DNA of 64,000 nt from Dyadobacter sp. CY312 (GCF_021390535.1 NZ_JAJUXG010000008.1:186001-250000), one strand, 5' to 3'; counted from the stretch's first letter, positions 17,746 to 26,055 are shown. The notes: generated from the letters alone by a model not told the origin. Translations and numbers: made by a program.

Positions 17746-18693
17746 TTACATTCCTATTAATATCTCACGAAGTGCAGCTTGCGCCGACCATTCGCGGTTC
17801 GCAGCTTGCTCAATTACAAGAGAGCGTGGACCGTCCAGCACTTCGTCAGCAACTTTCATGTTTCTTCTCAAAGGCAGACAGTGCATAAACTTTCCGTTGT
17901 CTGTAAGGCTCATTTTAGCTTCGGTGATCATCCAGGATGGGTCGCTGGTCAGTACCTGTCCATAATTATTGTAGGAAGACCAGTTTTTGCCGTAAACAAA
18001 ATCAGCACCTTCAAGAGCCTTATCCTGGTCGTAAATAACCTGCCCTTTTCCTACAAATTCAGGAGCCAGATCATATCCTTCCGGGTGGGTTATTACCAGT
18101 TCCACATTCATTGGATTCATCCATTCACAGAACGAATTGGCAACAGCTTGCGGCAATGCTTTGAAATGGGGCAGCCAGGTCAGCACAACTTTCGGGCGCT
18201 CCTTTACTCTGAATTCTTCTATGGTAATGCAATCGGCCAGAGATTGCAACGGATGGCGTGTAGCCGATTCCAGGTTGACAATCGGCACCTCAGCATATTT
18301 TTTGAACTGCTCAAATACGATTTCCCGATAATCCTTTTCACGATCCTGCAAACCAGCGAAAGAACGAATTCCAATAATGTCGCAGTAGCGACCAATTACC
18401 GCAGCCGCTTCTTTCACATGCTCCGCTTTATCGCCATTCATGATCACACCTTCTTCCATTTCCAAACCCCAGCCATCCTGGCCCACGTTCATCATAATGA
18501 CATTTAAGCCAAGATTCTGAGCTGCTTTTTGTGTGCTGAGGCGTGTTCGCAAACTCGAATTAAAGAACAAAAGCCCAATGGTTTTGTTTTTGCCAAGATC
18601 CGCATCACCAAATGGATTCCGCTTGGAAATAATACCGCTCGTAATAAGCTGATTAAGGTCTGTAACGTCGTTTATGGAAAGGAAATGTTTCAT
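17746..18693 (-). CDS. argF': N-acetyl/N-succinylornithine carbamoyltransferase
   Basis: A 315-residue carbamoyltransferase. The carbamoyl-phosphate motif is S47-L-R-T-R51 in FFNSSLRTRLSTQ, and HPLQSLADC and a C-terminal HCLPLRRN complete the family set. The sequence is of the Bacteroidota/Xanthomonas type acting on an N-acylated ornithine, not free ornithine. Bacteroides uses N-succinylornithine and Xanthomonas N-acetylornithine; I cannot decide between them here. The reaction forms N-acylcitrulline, later deacylated by an ArgE-like enzyme such as the one at 27404. It lies downstream of argD, separated by 194 bases that contain a pseudogene scrap. Confidence 0.92.
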   Translation of the reverse strand: MKHFLSINDVTDLNQLITSGIISKRNPFGDADLGKNKTIGLLFFNSSLRTRLSTQKAAQNLGLNVIMMNVGQDGWGLEMEEGVIMNGDKAEHVKEAAAVIGRYCDIIGIRSFAGLQDREKDYREIVFEQFKKYAEVPIVNLESATRHPLQSLADCITIEEFRVKERPKVVLTWLPHFKALPQAVANSFCEWMNPMNVELVITHPEGYDLAPEFVGKGQVIYDQDKALEGADFVYGKNWSSYNNYGQVLTSDPSWMITEAKMSLTDNGKFMHCLPLRRNMKVADEVLDGPRSLVIEQAANREWSAQAALREILIGM

Positions 18694-18750
18694 TTTATGT
18701 GCTCTATTTAAACGCAGAGTTTAGTGAGGTATACGCTGTGTTTCGCGGAG

Positions 18751-18864
18751 TTAATATTTATTTACGATTCGCTTAATGCCATTTTTTAGCGAAACTACAT
18801 TAAAGTTAATAAGTAAGCCAACAAGTGAAGTCGAATATAAAAGTAATGATGTCGATTCATCAAG
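18751..18864 (-). pseudogene. C-terminal relic of a GxxExxY-family protein
   Basis: A 37-codon stretch on the - strand, preceded in frame by a TAA and ended by TAA, encodes a segment ending GLLINFNVVSLKNGIKRIVN. That is the characteristic C-terminus of the small GxxExxY proteins (TIGR04256, PF13366, PD-(D/E)XK-like) common in Bacteroidota. The N-terminal two thirds, with the GxxExxY motif, are missing. It lies between argD and the carbamoyltransferase gene and looks like the remnant of an inserted and then deleted gene. Confidence 0.7.
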
Positions 18865-18887
18865 TTAAGATCTGACATAACTCAGCG

Positions 18888-20030
18888 CTAAACCTCTTTT
18901 AATTCAGCGTTTAAACAGACACGCAACGCCTCAAGGAACGCATCAGCCTCCTCTTTACCCAATGCCAGCGACGGTAATAGTCTGATTGTATGTGCTCCCG
19001 CAACGCCTGTAAACATCTTGTGTTCAAAAAGTAGTTTATTTCTCAGGTCTTTAACCGGGAAATCGTATTCGATACCGATCATCAGGCCACGTCCGCGTAG
19101 CTCTTTGTATCCACCTATTTCTTCAATTCCTTTAAGCAGATAGTTCCCGATCTCGGTTGCGTTATCCAACAGATTTTCGTTTTTTATGATGTCTAGTACC
19201 GCTATTCCGGCAGCACAAGCCATGTGATTTCCACCGAAAGTGGTCCCAAGCAAACCATAACTTGCCTTGAATTTGGGTGAAATCAAAACACCGCCAATTG
19301 GAAAACCGTTGCCCATGCCTTTCGCCATCGTCATCAGGTCAGGATGGATTCCGCTAAATTGATGAGAGAAAAATTTGCCGGTACGGCCATATCCGCACTG
19401 TACGCTATCCAGAATCAGCACTGCTCCTGTCTCGTCACATCTCTTGCGTAAAGCTTGTAAAAATGCATCAGAACTTACCTGAATACCACCTACACCTTGG
19501 ATGCCTTCCACAATCACCGCGCACACTTCGTCAGTAATACCCTCTTCCAATGCGTCTATATCATTAAAAGGAAGGAATGTCACGTGTTTGTTGTAATTAA
19601 CAGGAGCTACAATGGATGGATTGTCTGTTGCAGCCACAGCACCGGCAGTACGCCCGTGAAATGCCTTTGTAAAAGCAACCACCTTCGAGCGTCCAGTATG
19701 AAACGATGCCAGTTTTAGAGCATTTTCGTTCGCTTCTGCTCCTGAATTGACAAGGAAAAGTTTGTAATCAGGGTAACCCGAAAGGTCTCCCAGTTTTTCT
19801 GCCAGTTCTTCCTGCAACGATATTTTTACGGAGTTGGAGTAAAAGTTGATGGCATGAAGCTGTTTGCTGAGCATTTCAACATAATACTGATGACAGTGAC
19901 CCACGGATATTACAGCATGCCCGCCGTAAAGATCCAGGTACTTTGTGCCATTTGAATCCCATAAGTAACTGCCCTCAGCTTTTACAGGCTCTATATCGTA
20001 AAGTGGGTATACATCAAATAAATGTGACAT
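18888..20030 (-). CDS. argD: N-acetyl(succinyl)ornithine aminotransferase
   Basis: A 380-residue class-III PLP aminotransferase that transaminates N-acylglutamate semialdehyde to N-acylornithine. NSGAEANENALKLA near residues 92-105 binds PLP phosphate. LDSVQCGYGRTG holds the cofactor-ring aspartate, and TMAKGMGNGFPIG the Schiff-base lysine (near residue 236). The start MSHLFDVYPLYDIEPV is typical. The gene follows argC by 125 bases, a gap with two palindromes, so read-through may be modulated there. Confidence 0.94.
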   Translation of the reverse strand: MSHLFDVYPLYDIEPVKAEGSYLWDSNGTKYLDLYGGHAVISVGHCHQYYVEMLSKQLHAINFYSNSVKISLQEELAEKLGDLSGYPDYKLFLVNSGAEANENALKLASFHTGRSKVVAFTKAFHGRTAGAVAATDNPSIVAPVNYNKHVTFLPFNDIDALEEGITDEVCAVIVEGIQGVGGIQVSSDAFLQALRKRCDETGAVLILDSVQCGYGRTGKFFSHQFSGIHPDLMTMAKGMGNGFPIGGVLISPKFKASYGLLGTTFGGNHMACAAGIAVLDIIKNENLLDNATEIGNYLLKGIEEIGGYKELRGRGLMIGIEYDFPVKDLRNKLLFEHKMFTGVAGAHTIRLLPSLALGKEEADAFLEALRVCLNAELKEV

Positions 20031-20069
20031 GTTGGTATTGTTTTGAAAAGCAGAAGAAATAGAGTTTTA

Positions 20070-20130
20070 GCAGAGGACACAGAGTAAAAGTTATCAGCGT
20101 CCTCTGCGCCATACCGAGCGGCGGCCGCTC
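20070..20130. other. two palindromes between argC and argD
   Basis: GCAGAGGAC (20070-20078) and GTCCTCTGC (20099-20107) are complementary across 20 bases. GAGCGGC (20116-20122) and GCCGCTC (20124-20130) form a second, GC-rich hairpin. No T-tract follows on the transcribed (-) strand. They could be an RNA-processing or attenuation element, or mobile debris. Confidence 0.5.
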
Positions 20131-20155
20131 CTTAAACTCTACATTTAAACAAAAA

Positions 20156-21139
20156 TCAGAACGAAGGCGCCTTTAACCTCAAACCGGCGTCTTCCGGTAA
20201 TCCGAACGCTAAGTTCAAATTCTGAACGGCTTGTCCGGATGCACCTTTTGTTAGATTGTCAATGATACTCGAAATCAATAATTGACCGTCGTGTACTTCA
20301 AGATGAATGAGGCATTTATTTGTATTCACCACCTGTTTCAGATCAATCGGAGCCTCACTTATGTGCGTGAAAGGATGTTCTGAATAGTAACTTTTGTACA
20401 ATTCGTTTGCTTCTTCCAATGTGCCTGAAAATGGAGTATACACATTTGCCATAATCCCCCGAGTGAAATCGCCACGATACGGAACAAAATGAACAGCTTT
20501 TTCAAAACCAGCCTGCAATTTTCTCAGACTCATTTTGATCTCAGTCAAATGTTGGTGCGTAAATGCCTTGTAAATCGACAGGTTATTGTTTCGCCACGAA
20601 AAATGTGTCGTCGCACTCAGCGCCTGTCCTGCACCTGTACTGCCAGTTACTGCGCTCACATGTACATCTTCTTTCAACAAGCCCGCTTTTGCCAATGGGA
20701 GAATTGCCAATTCTATACTTGTTGCAAAACAACCCGGATTGGCAATTTTGGTTGCCTGCTTTATTTTCTCCTTTTGAAGTTCCGGTAATCCGTATGTGAA
20801 TCCATTTGATTCATCACGGAAATCGGTACTCAAATCAATAACTTTTACCGTTTCAGGTAGACTATATTCAGTAAGAAACTTCTTCGATTCACCGTGACCT
20901 GAGCATAGGAAAATAGCTTGTAAATCTTCCTGATTCAGCAGTTTTTGAATATCTTCTCCTGAAAATACCAGGTCTGTATCACCCAACAAGTCCGTATGTG
21001 TGGAATAAACCGGCTTTCCAACCTGACTCTTACTATGTGCAAATGCAACCTTCAGATGAGGGTGGTTGATCACAATTCTAAGGAGTTCTCCACCCGTATA
21101 TCCCGCCGCACCTATTATTCCTATATTGATATTTTGCAT
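20156..21139 (-). CDS. argC: N-acetyl-gamma-glutamyl-phosphate reductase
   Basis: A 327-residue dehydrogenase reducing N-acylglutamyl phosphate to the semialdehyde with NADPH. ATG 21139 gives MQNINIGIIGAAGYTGGELLR, the standard dinucleotide-binding start. The active-site cysteine is in IANPGCFATS (near residue 140), and HQHLTEI lies in the catalytic half. The start is a single base from the VapC stop codon (TAG, A, ATG), so argC translation is coupled to the toxin-antitoxin genes. Upstream TTG 21157 is unlikely, as it would lie inside vapC. Confidence 0.94.
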   Translation of the reverse strand: MQNINIGIIGAAGYTGGELLRIVINHPHLKVAFAHSKSQVGKPVYSTHTDLLGDTDLVFSGEDIQKLLNQEDLQAIFLCSGHGESKKFLTEYSLPETVKVIDLSTDFRDESNGFTYGLPELQKEKIKQATKIANPGCFATSIELAILPLAKAGLLKEDVHVSAVTGSTGAGQALSATTHFSWRNNNLSIYKAFTHQHLTEIKMSLRKLQAGFEKAVHFVPYRGDFTRGIMANVYTPFSGTLEEANELYKSYYSEHPFTHISEAPIDLKQVVNTNKCLIHLEVHDGQLLISSIIDNLTKGASGQAVQNLNLAFGLPEDAGLRLKAPSF

Positions 21140-21140
21140 T

Positions 21141-21539
21141 CTAAATCCAGTTTTCAATTTTTAATCCATTCACTCTTTCGAATTCTCTCACATTATTTGT
21201 TACCAATGTGAGATCAAGGCTGAGAGTGTGGGCAGCAATAAATAAGTCGTTCGCACCAATTATTGTCCCTTTACTTTCAAGATCTGCCCTAATCAACGCA
21301 TAAAATTCTGCGGCTTTACTGTCAAAATCGATGATAGTAATAGGTGACAGAAAATCTTCCAGAGCGGCTTTGTTTCGGATCTTATGCTGGCTTTTGGCGA
21401 CTCCAAACCAAAGTTCAGCAACCACTATGGAAGAAATTGATATCTCACTTAAGGTAGTTAAACGAAATCTGTTCAGTACCTCAGTTGGTTTTTCTTTGAT
21501 TATGTATGAGACTATGTTGGTATCAAGTAGATATTTCAT
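21141..21539 (-). CDS. vapC: VapC-family PIN-domain toxin
   Basis: A 132-residue PIN-domain ribonuclease. Acidic residues are Asp6 (LLDTN), Glu42 (VVAELWFG) and Asp98 (GANDLFIAAH). The fourth position is Asn115/Asn116 in LVTNNVREF, as in many active VapC proteins. The length is typical. Its ATG overlaps the TGA of the antitoxin gene (ATGA), the usual coupling. VapC toxins cleave tRNA or rRNA to arrest translation when the antitoxin is lost. The pair is inserted between argG and argC and is oriented with the arginine genes. Confidence 0.92.
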   Translation of the reverse strand: MKYLLDTNIVSYIIKEKPTEVLNRFRLTTLSEISISSIVVAELWFGVAKSQHKIRNKAALEDFLSPITIIDFDSKAAEFYALIRADLESKGTIIGANDLFIAAHTLSLDLTLVTNNVREFERVNGLKIENWI

Positions 21540-21772
21540 TCAAAAAGATTTTCCGATTTATCTAACGGAGGTTGAATCCGATCTTTCATGTAATCATCAG
21601 AAAAGTTGGACAAATTTCCCCACCATTTTTCCAGGCTTTGATCTTGTGCATCTTCTCTTTTCTTACTCTTGACAACAATAAATTCCATATAGTCATATAC
21701 CTCTTGCAGTAGGTCAGGAGGTAACTCCAACGCTTTTTGTTGAATTTGATTTTGAAGTTCCGTTATTGTCAT
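21536..21772 (-). CDS. DUF2281-type antitoxin (VapB role)
   Basis: A 78-residue acidic protein. The N-terminal ITELQNQIQQKALELPPDLLQEVYDYMEFIV is the DUF2281 helix-turn-helix-like segment found in antitoxins paired with PIN toxins. The C-terminal half is charged, disorder-prone and rich in K, D and W, suitable for wrapping the toxin. It overlaps vapC by four bases. It probably neutralises VapC and represses its own promoter; no clear operator is visible in the 78 bases between it and argG. Confidence 0.85.
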   Translation of the reverse strand: MTITELQNQIQQKALELPPDLLQEVYDYMEFIVVKSKKREDAQDQSLEKWWGNLSNFSDDYMKDRIQPPLDKSENLFE

Positions 21773-21850
21773 GATCGAAATCTTTAGAATTCATTAATAC
21801 CTACCAACAACAATTAATCGCGCCAGTGAACCGGCCATAACCCCTAATAA

Positions 21851-23050
21851 TTAATCATTAGATTCACTCACTTTCTGATAAATCATCACCTGGTTCGAAG
21901 CAACTTTCGAGAAGCCGCGTACATCATCACCTGTCCAGGCATTGTTCATTTCACCGTAGCTGCCAAATTTAGAAGACATCAGGTCAAATGGTGACTCAAT
22001 TCCTTCAACATGGAAACGGTATGGGGCAAGATGCACATGTACTTGTCCTGTTACATGCGTTTGAGTATCCGACAGGAATGTCTCAATGTTACGCATCACC
22101 GGCTCCACAAACTGACCTTTGTGGAGCAAACTTCCGTACCAGTTAGAAAGTTGTTCTTTCCAGTAAAGCTGTTGTTCGCTCAATACATGTTTTTCCAAAG
22201 TGTGGTGCGCTTTGATAATGATCAACGGTGCGGCTGCTTCAAAGCCAACGCGTCCTTTTATCCCAATGATCGTATCCCCAACGTGAATATCACGGCCTAT
22301 TCCGAAAGGCTGCGCAATTGCGGCCAGCTTCTGAATAGCCTCAACAGGATTCTCAAATTTTTCGCCGGCAACTCCTTTTAATTCACCTTCAACAAAATCC
22401 AGTGTAATTCTTTCAGGTTCGGTTTTAGAAACCTGTGTAGGCCACGCCGATTCCGGAAGATATTGCTCCGATGTAAGCGTTTCTTTTCCGCCAACAGATG
22501 TTCCCCAAAGTCCTTTGTTTATGCTATATGCTGCTTTGGCCCATTCGCGACCAACACCTTTTTTAGTCAGATATTCAATTTCAGCTTCGCGCGAAAGTTT
22601 TAGGTCCCGGATTGGCGTGATAATTTCCGCTTCCGGAATGATAATGCGGAAGGCCATGTCGAAACGAACCTGATCATTTCCTGCGCCTGTACTCCCGTGA
22701 GCAATTGCACTTGCGCCAATTTCTTTCGCATATTCAGCAACGGCAACAGCCTGAAACACGCGCTCAGCACTTACAGAAAGTGGGTAAGTGTTGTTTTTAA
22801 GTACGTTTCCAAAGATCAGATATTTGATACAATCATTATAGTAATCTGCTGTTTTGGAAATAGTAGCGTGATTTTTTACACCTAATGAATAAGCATTTGC
22901 CTCAATTGTTTTAAGATCTTCATCCGAAAAACCGCCTGTATCAACCAACACAGAATGAACTTCGTAGCCCTTGTCTTCGGCTAAATATTTTACACAAAAC
23001 GAGGTATCCAATCCTCCGCTAAACGCTAATACTACTTTTGGCTGTGACAT
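21851..23050 (-). CDS. argG: argininosuccinate synthase
   Basis: A 399-residue N-type ATP pyrophosphatase joining citrulline and aspartate. The PP-motif is in AFSGGLDTSFCVKYL near residues 9-23, with AHGSTGAGNDQVRF near 118-131 for citrulline and aspartate binding. The sequence is of the Bacteroidota type, shorter at the C-terminus than E. coli ArgG. It is preceded by a terminator-like hairpin after the GNAT gene, so it may have its own promoter, and is followed by the vapBC-type pair and argC. Confidence 0.94.
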   Translation of the reverse strand: MSQPKVVLAFSGGLDTSFCVKYLAEDKGYEVHSVLVDTGGFSDEDLKTIEANAYSLGVKNHATISKTADYYNDCIKYLIFGNVLKNNTYPLSVSAERVFQAVAVAEYAKEIGASAIAHGSTGAGNDQVRFDMAFRIIIPEAEIITPIRDLKLSREAEIEYLTKKGVGREWAKAAYSINKGLWGTSVGGKETLTSEQYLPESAWPTQVSKTEPERITLDFVEGELKGVAGEKFENPVEAIQKLAAIAQPFGIGRDIHVGDTIIGIKGRVGFEAAAPLIIIKAHHTLEKHVLSEQQLYWKEQLSNWYGSLLHKGQFVEPVMRNIETFLSDTQTHVTGQVHVHLAPYRFHVEGIESPFDLMSSKFGSYGEMNNAWTGDDVRGFSKVASNQVMIYQKVSESND

Positions 23051-23100
23051 TACTGGAAATATATGTTCTTATTGACTTTTAAAATTGAACTACAAAGTAA

Positions 23101-23149
23101 CAAAAAAATACCTCGCATCGGGCTTTTCGGGCGGCCGGGCGAGGTATTT
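23101..23149 (-). terminator. terminator or attenuator between the GNAT gene and argG
   Basis: On the - strand, AAATACCTCGC (complement of 23139-23149) pairs with GCGAGGTATTT (complement of 23106-23116) in an 11-bp perfect stem over a GC-rich loop. A run of seven T follows (complement of 23102-23108). It has full terminator form but lies inside the arginine gene order, so it could act as an attenuator. Confidence 0.8.
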
Positions 23150-23186
23150 AAAAGATATTAATAATCTGTAAATGAATGCCAGTACA

Positions 23187-23897
23187 TTAATGTACAAGCA
23201 TCGCCTCGGCATTTTTCTTTTTAGCACGTTCTTCCCTTCGCAATAAAATGCGTTGTTTAATACGCATCCAACGCTCATAAAGGCTGGACTCCTTAAGGAA
23301 ATCCCAGGTGTCTGCTTCGGACTGCACTTCTGTTTTTTTATGATCCTCAGGATTGTACATCATGCCAGTGCATAGGCAGTGTTTTCTGCCGGTACGGGAA
23401 AGTACATCATAATTCACGCAGCTGGCGCAGCCTTTCCAGAAAGCATCGTCTGCGGGTAACTCACTGAAAGTAACGGGTTCGTAGCCAAGATCCGAGTTGA
23501 TTTTCATCACCGGAAGGCTCGTAGTGATACCAATAATTTTGGCATCAGGATATTTTTTGCGTGAAAGTTCAAAAGCTTTTTGTTTGATCGCTTTTGCCAT
23601 TCCGCTATTTCTGAAATCAGGATGTACGATAAGTCCGGAGTTGGCTACAAATTTACCATGTTCCCATGTTTCAATGTAGCAAAAACCTACCCATTCGCCG
23701 GTATCAGTGGTTGCGATGATCGCTTTTCCCTCCACCATTTTCTCCATGATGTAAACAGGAGAACGTTTGGCTATACCCGTACCACGCTTTTTGGCGCTCT
23801 CTTCCATTTCCGCACAAATTGTTTCGGCATAATGGAGATGATTTTCATTGGCAGTTTGTACAATAAACTTACTGCCCACTACTTCGGTATTTTTCAT
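23187..23897 (-). CDS. GNAT acetyltransferase, probable N-acylglutamate synthase
   Basis: A 236-residue protein with a GNAT core: GLIVHPDFRNSGMAKAIKQKAF holds the acyl-CoA-binding loop (V-HPDFRNSGMA), with TTSLPVMKINSDLGYEPV after it. The C-terminus has a cysteine-rich segment (CASCVNYDVL, HCLCTGM) that could bind metal. Bacteroidota arginine operons carry such a GNAT directly upstream of argG, and genetic work in Bacteroides and Echinicola has linked this family to the first step, N-acylation of glutamate. No other argA or argJ is in the window. The acyl donor (acetyl- or succinyl-CoA) cannot be read from sequence. Confidence 0.8.
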   Translation of the reverse strand: MKNTEVVGSKFIVQTANENHLHYAETICAEMEESAKKRGTGIAKRSPVYIMEKMVEGKAIIATTDTGEWVGFCYIETWEHGKFVANSGLIVHPDFRNSGMAKAIKQKAFELSRKKYPDAKIIGITTSLPVMKINSDLGYEPVTFSELPADDAFWKGCASCVNYDVLSRTGRKHCLCTGMMYNPEDHKKTEVQSEADTWDFLKESSLYERWMRIKQRILLRREERAKKKNAEAMLVH

Positions 23898-24276
23898 TGA
23901 TGACTATTACAGACAAAAAATGTTCGAAACAAAAAAACTGATTCCCAGAAAATTACGATGGGACGTTTCAAAAATTTAATAAAATGGCGGGGATAAAAGT
24001 TTTACCACGTAGGCAAAATAGAGTTAGACGGTCCGGGGGGACCTAAACCTGAAAGGTGTAGTATGAAGAACAGTATGTATGCCGTTGCTATTCATTTACT
24101 TTGTTGGTCGTCTAAGAGGTTGCAAATTTTGCAAAAAATATTATTATGACAAAGAAACAGTGGATATATTTTTATGGTTCAATGTTATGCTATAATTTAT
24201 GTCCTGACAAGTTGATAATAATTGTTAATTACATAGAATAATTCAAAGCTATAACCAGGAAAAGCCAGTTAGAATA
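23898..24276. other. 379-base divergent intergenic region
   Basis: This separates the GNAT gene (-) from aat (+). It contains a short GC hairpin, GGTCC/GGACC at 24030-24043, and a possible 28-codon + strand ORF at 24063-24149 with AAAGG 6 bases before its ATG. The rest is AT-rich. No exact TAnnTTTG box was found, nor any tRNA or repeat. Confidence 0.5.
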
Positions 24277-24897
24277 ATGCCTGAAATTACCACCGAAGAC
24301 CTTCTTTACGGATACATGAATGGGATTTTTCCCATGGCGGAGCCAGACGGAACCATATATTGGTATTCTCCCGACCCCAGAGCCATCATTCCCATTGACA
24401 GCTATAAACCAAGCAAGTCGCTGAGACCGGTGATCAACAAAAAGCTTTTTGAAGTTCGCGTCAATTCAGATTTTGAAGGAGTGATGCGCGGATGTGCAGG
24501 AATCAGGATTTTGGGAAAAGAAGAGTCGGAAGAAAGTACATGGATTTCGGAAGATATCATTGAAGCTTATGTGGCACTGCACAAAATGGGCTACGCGCAC
24601 AGTGTAGAAGCCTGGCGGGAAAACGAACTTGTTGGTGGTTTGTATGGTGTTTCGATTAATAGTGTGTTCTTTGGAGAGTCTATGTTTTCAAAAGAAAGTA
24701 ATTCTTCAAAAGTAGCTTTTCACTACCTGATTCAGATTTTGCAAGCAAACGATTTTAAGCTTCTTGATACACAGTTTATGAATGACAATGTGCTTCGTTA
24801 TGGTGCAATTGAAATTCCCAGAGATGATTACATGAAGCGATTGCAAAAAGGATTGGCAGCAAAGCGGAAATTTAATGGTCGGGCATTGGTTCAGTAA
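24277..24897 (+). CDS. aat: leucyl/phenylalanyl-tRNA-protein transferase
   Basis: A 206-residue enzyme that adds Leu or Phe from tRNA to proteins with N-terminal Arg or Lys, marking them for the ClpS/ClpAP N-degron pathway. The opening GYMNGIFPMAEPDGTIYWYSPDPRAIIP and the block VGGLYGVSINSVFFGESMFS are diagnostic of Aat (PF03588), as is LLDTQFMNDNVLRYGAIEIPR near the C-terminus. Length is normal. It stands alone between the divergent region and the proBA promoter. clpS and clpA are not in the window. Confidence 0.95.
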   Translation: MPEITTEDLLYGYMNGIFPMAEPDGTIYWYSPDPRAIIPIDSYKPSKSLRPVINKKLFEVRVNSDFEGVMRGCAGIRILGKEESEESTWISEDIIEAYVALHKMGYAHSVEAWRENELVGGLYGVSINSVFFGESMFSKESNSSKVAFHYLIQILQANDFKLLDTQFMNDNVLRYGAIEIPRDDYMKRLQKGLAAKRKFNGRALVQ

Positions 24898-24955
24898 ATG
24901 TTGGTACTTTGCAGCGTTCTGTTAATTATTCGCTTCTTTTCATAACTAAATCAAT

Positions 24956-24963
24956 TATTTTTG
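24956..24963 (+). promoter_or_regulatory. -7 promoter box for proBA
   Basis: TATTTTTG matches TAnnTTTG exactly and lies 60 bases before the GTG of proB. No clear TTG is seen at the expected upstream spacing. Confidence 0.45.
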
Positions 24964-25023
24964 ATCCAAAATTGATTCACAGGCCGTGATTTCTGCATTG
25001 GCCGGTTTTATAGGTAATTCAAA

Positions 25024-26055
25024 GTGTCAAAACCAATTCTAGTAATAAAGTTCGGAACTGCTTCCATTACATTGCCTTCCGGCGAACCTGATGTCAGGAT
25101 CATTTCTGAAATAGCAAGGCAGGTTTCTCAAATACATGCCGATTATCGTATCATCATCGTGTCGTCTGGTGCGGTCGGTGCGGGTAAAGCGTATATCCAG
25201 GATTACAAAGGAACAATGACCCAGCGGAAGGCAGCAGCTTCGGTGGGCAATCCGCTGCTTGTAGGTCTGTATGCCAGTTATTTTGCTCCAAACAATATTT
25301 ACATAGCCCAAAGTCTTTGCGAAAGGCAGCATTTTGCAAACCGCCATAAGTTTTTGCAACTGAAAGAAACCTTTGAAGAGCTCTGGCAAAACAACATTAT
25401 TCCGATCGTAAACGAAAACGATGTTGTGAGTGATCGTGAGCTGAAATTTTCGGATAATGATGAACTCGCCACTTTACTGGCCGTTGGTTTTGGAGCCGAA
25501 TCGCTGATGTTCTGCACATCGGTCGGAGGTTTGCTGGACGAGCAGGGAAAAATTCTCAGGAACGTTACCAACGTAAACGAGGTTTTTAAATTTGTACGGA
25601 CCGACAAGTCGTTTCTGGGCTTGGGAGGTATGGCATCGAAGCTTACATTCGCCAAACTTGCAGCGCGTATGGCAATACGGGTAGTAATTTTTGGAATGAA
25701 TCAAACGGATGAATTACTTCTTGCACTTGAAGGAAAAGCGGGAACGGTAATTGGTGCAGGAAAAAGCACACTATCGGCGAGGAATCGCTGGTTGGGTAGC
25801 GGAGGACTGGTTTCCGGAACTTTGCATATCGACGAGGGAGCTTCTAAGGCAGTTTTAAAACGTAAAAGTTTGCTTGCAGTGGGAGTTACGGAAGTTACCG
25901 GCGAATTTGAAGCGGGTGAGATTATTGAAATATACGCTCCTGATCGGGAAATGATTGCAGTTGCACGGGCAAGGGAAACTTCCGGGGCGATTAAGGAGAA
26001 TTTGAAAACACTGAATTTTGAAGTGGCGCATGCCAATGATATCGTATTGTTATAA
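25024..26055 (+). CDS. proB: glutamate 5-kinase
   Basis: A 343-residue enzyme phosphorylating glutamate as the first step of proline synthesis. It starts at GTG 25024. The amino-acid kinase fold shows VIKFGTASIT, IVSSGAVGAGK and IVNENDVVSDREL, with GLGGMASKLTFAKLA for ATP binding. The C-terminal ~80 residues (from about 260) form the PUA domain. It is slightly shorter than E. coli ProB but complete. The stop overlaps the proA start by one base (TAATG), so the two, which form a functional complex, are translationally coupled. Proline feedback probably acts at the kinase domain. Confidence 0.94.
   Translation: MSKPILVIKFGTASITLPSGEPDVRIISEIARQVSQIHADYRIIIVSSGAVGAGKAYIQDYKGTMTQRKAAASVGNPLLVGLYASYFAPNNIYIAQSLCERQHFANRHKFLQLKETFEELWQNNIIPIVNENDVVSDRELKFSDNDELATLLAVGFGAESLMFCTSVGGLLDEQGKILRNVTNVNEVFKFVRTDKSFLGLGGMASKLTFAKLAARMAIRVVIFGMNQTDELLLALEGKAGTVIGAGKSTLSARNRWLGSGGLVSGTLHIDEGASKAVLKRKSLLAVGVTEVTGEFEAGEIIEIYAPDREMIAVARARETSGAIKENLKTLNFEVAHANDIVLL

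Noticed and set aside
17779..18507. 242-codon + strand open frame
   Set aside because: Lies antisense to the conserved carbamoyltransferase gene; its product has no recognisable domain and reflects codon bias of the real gene.
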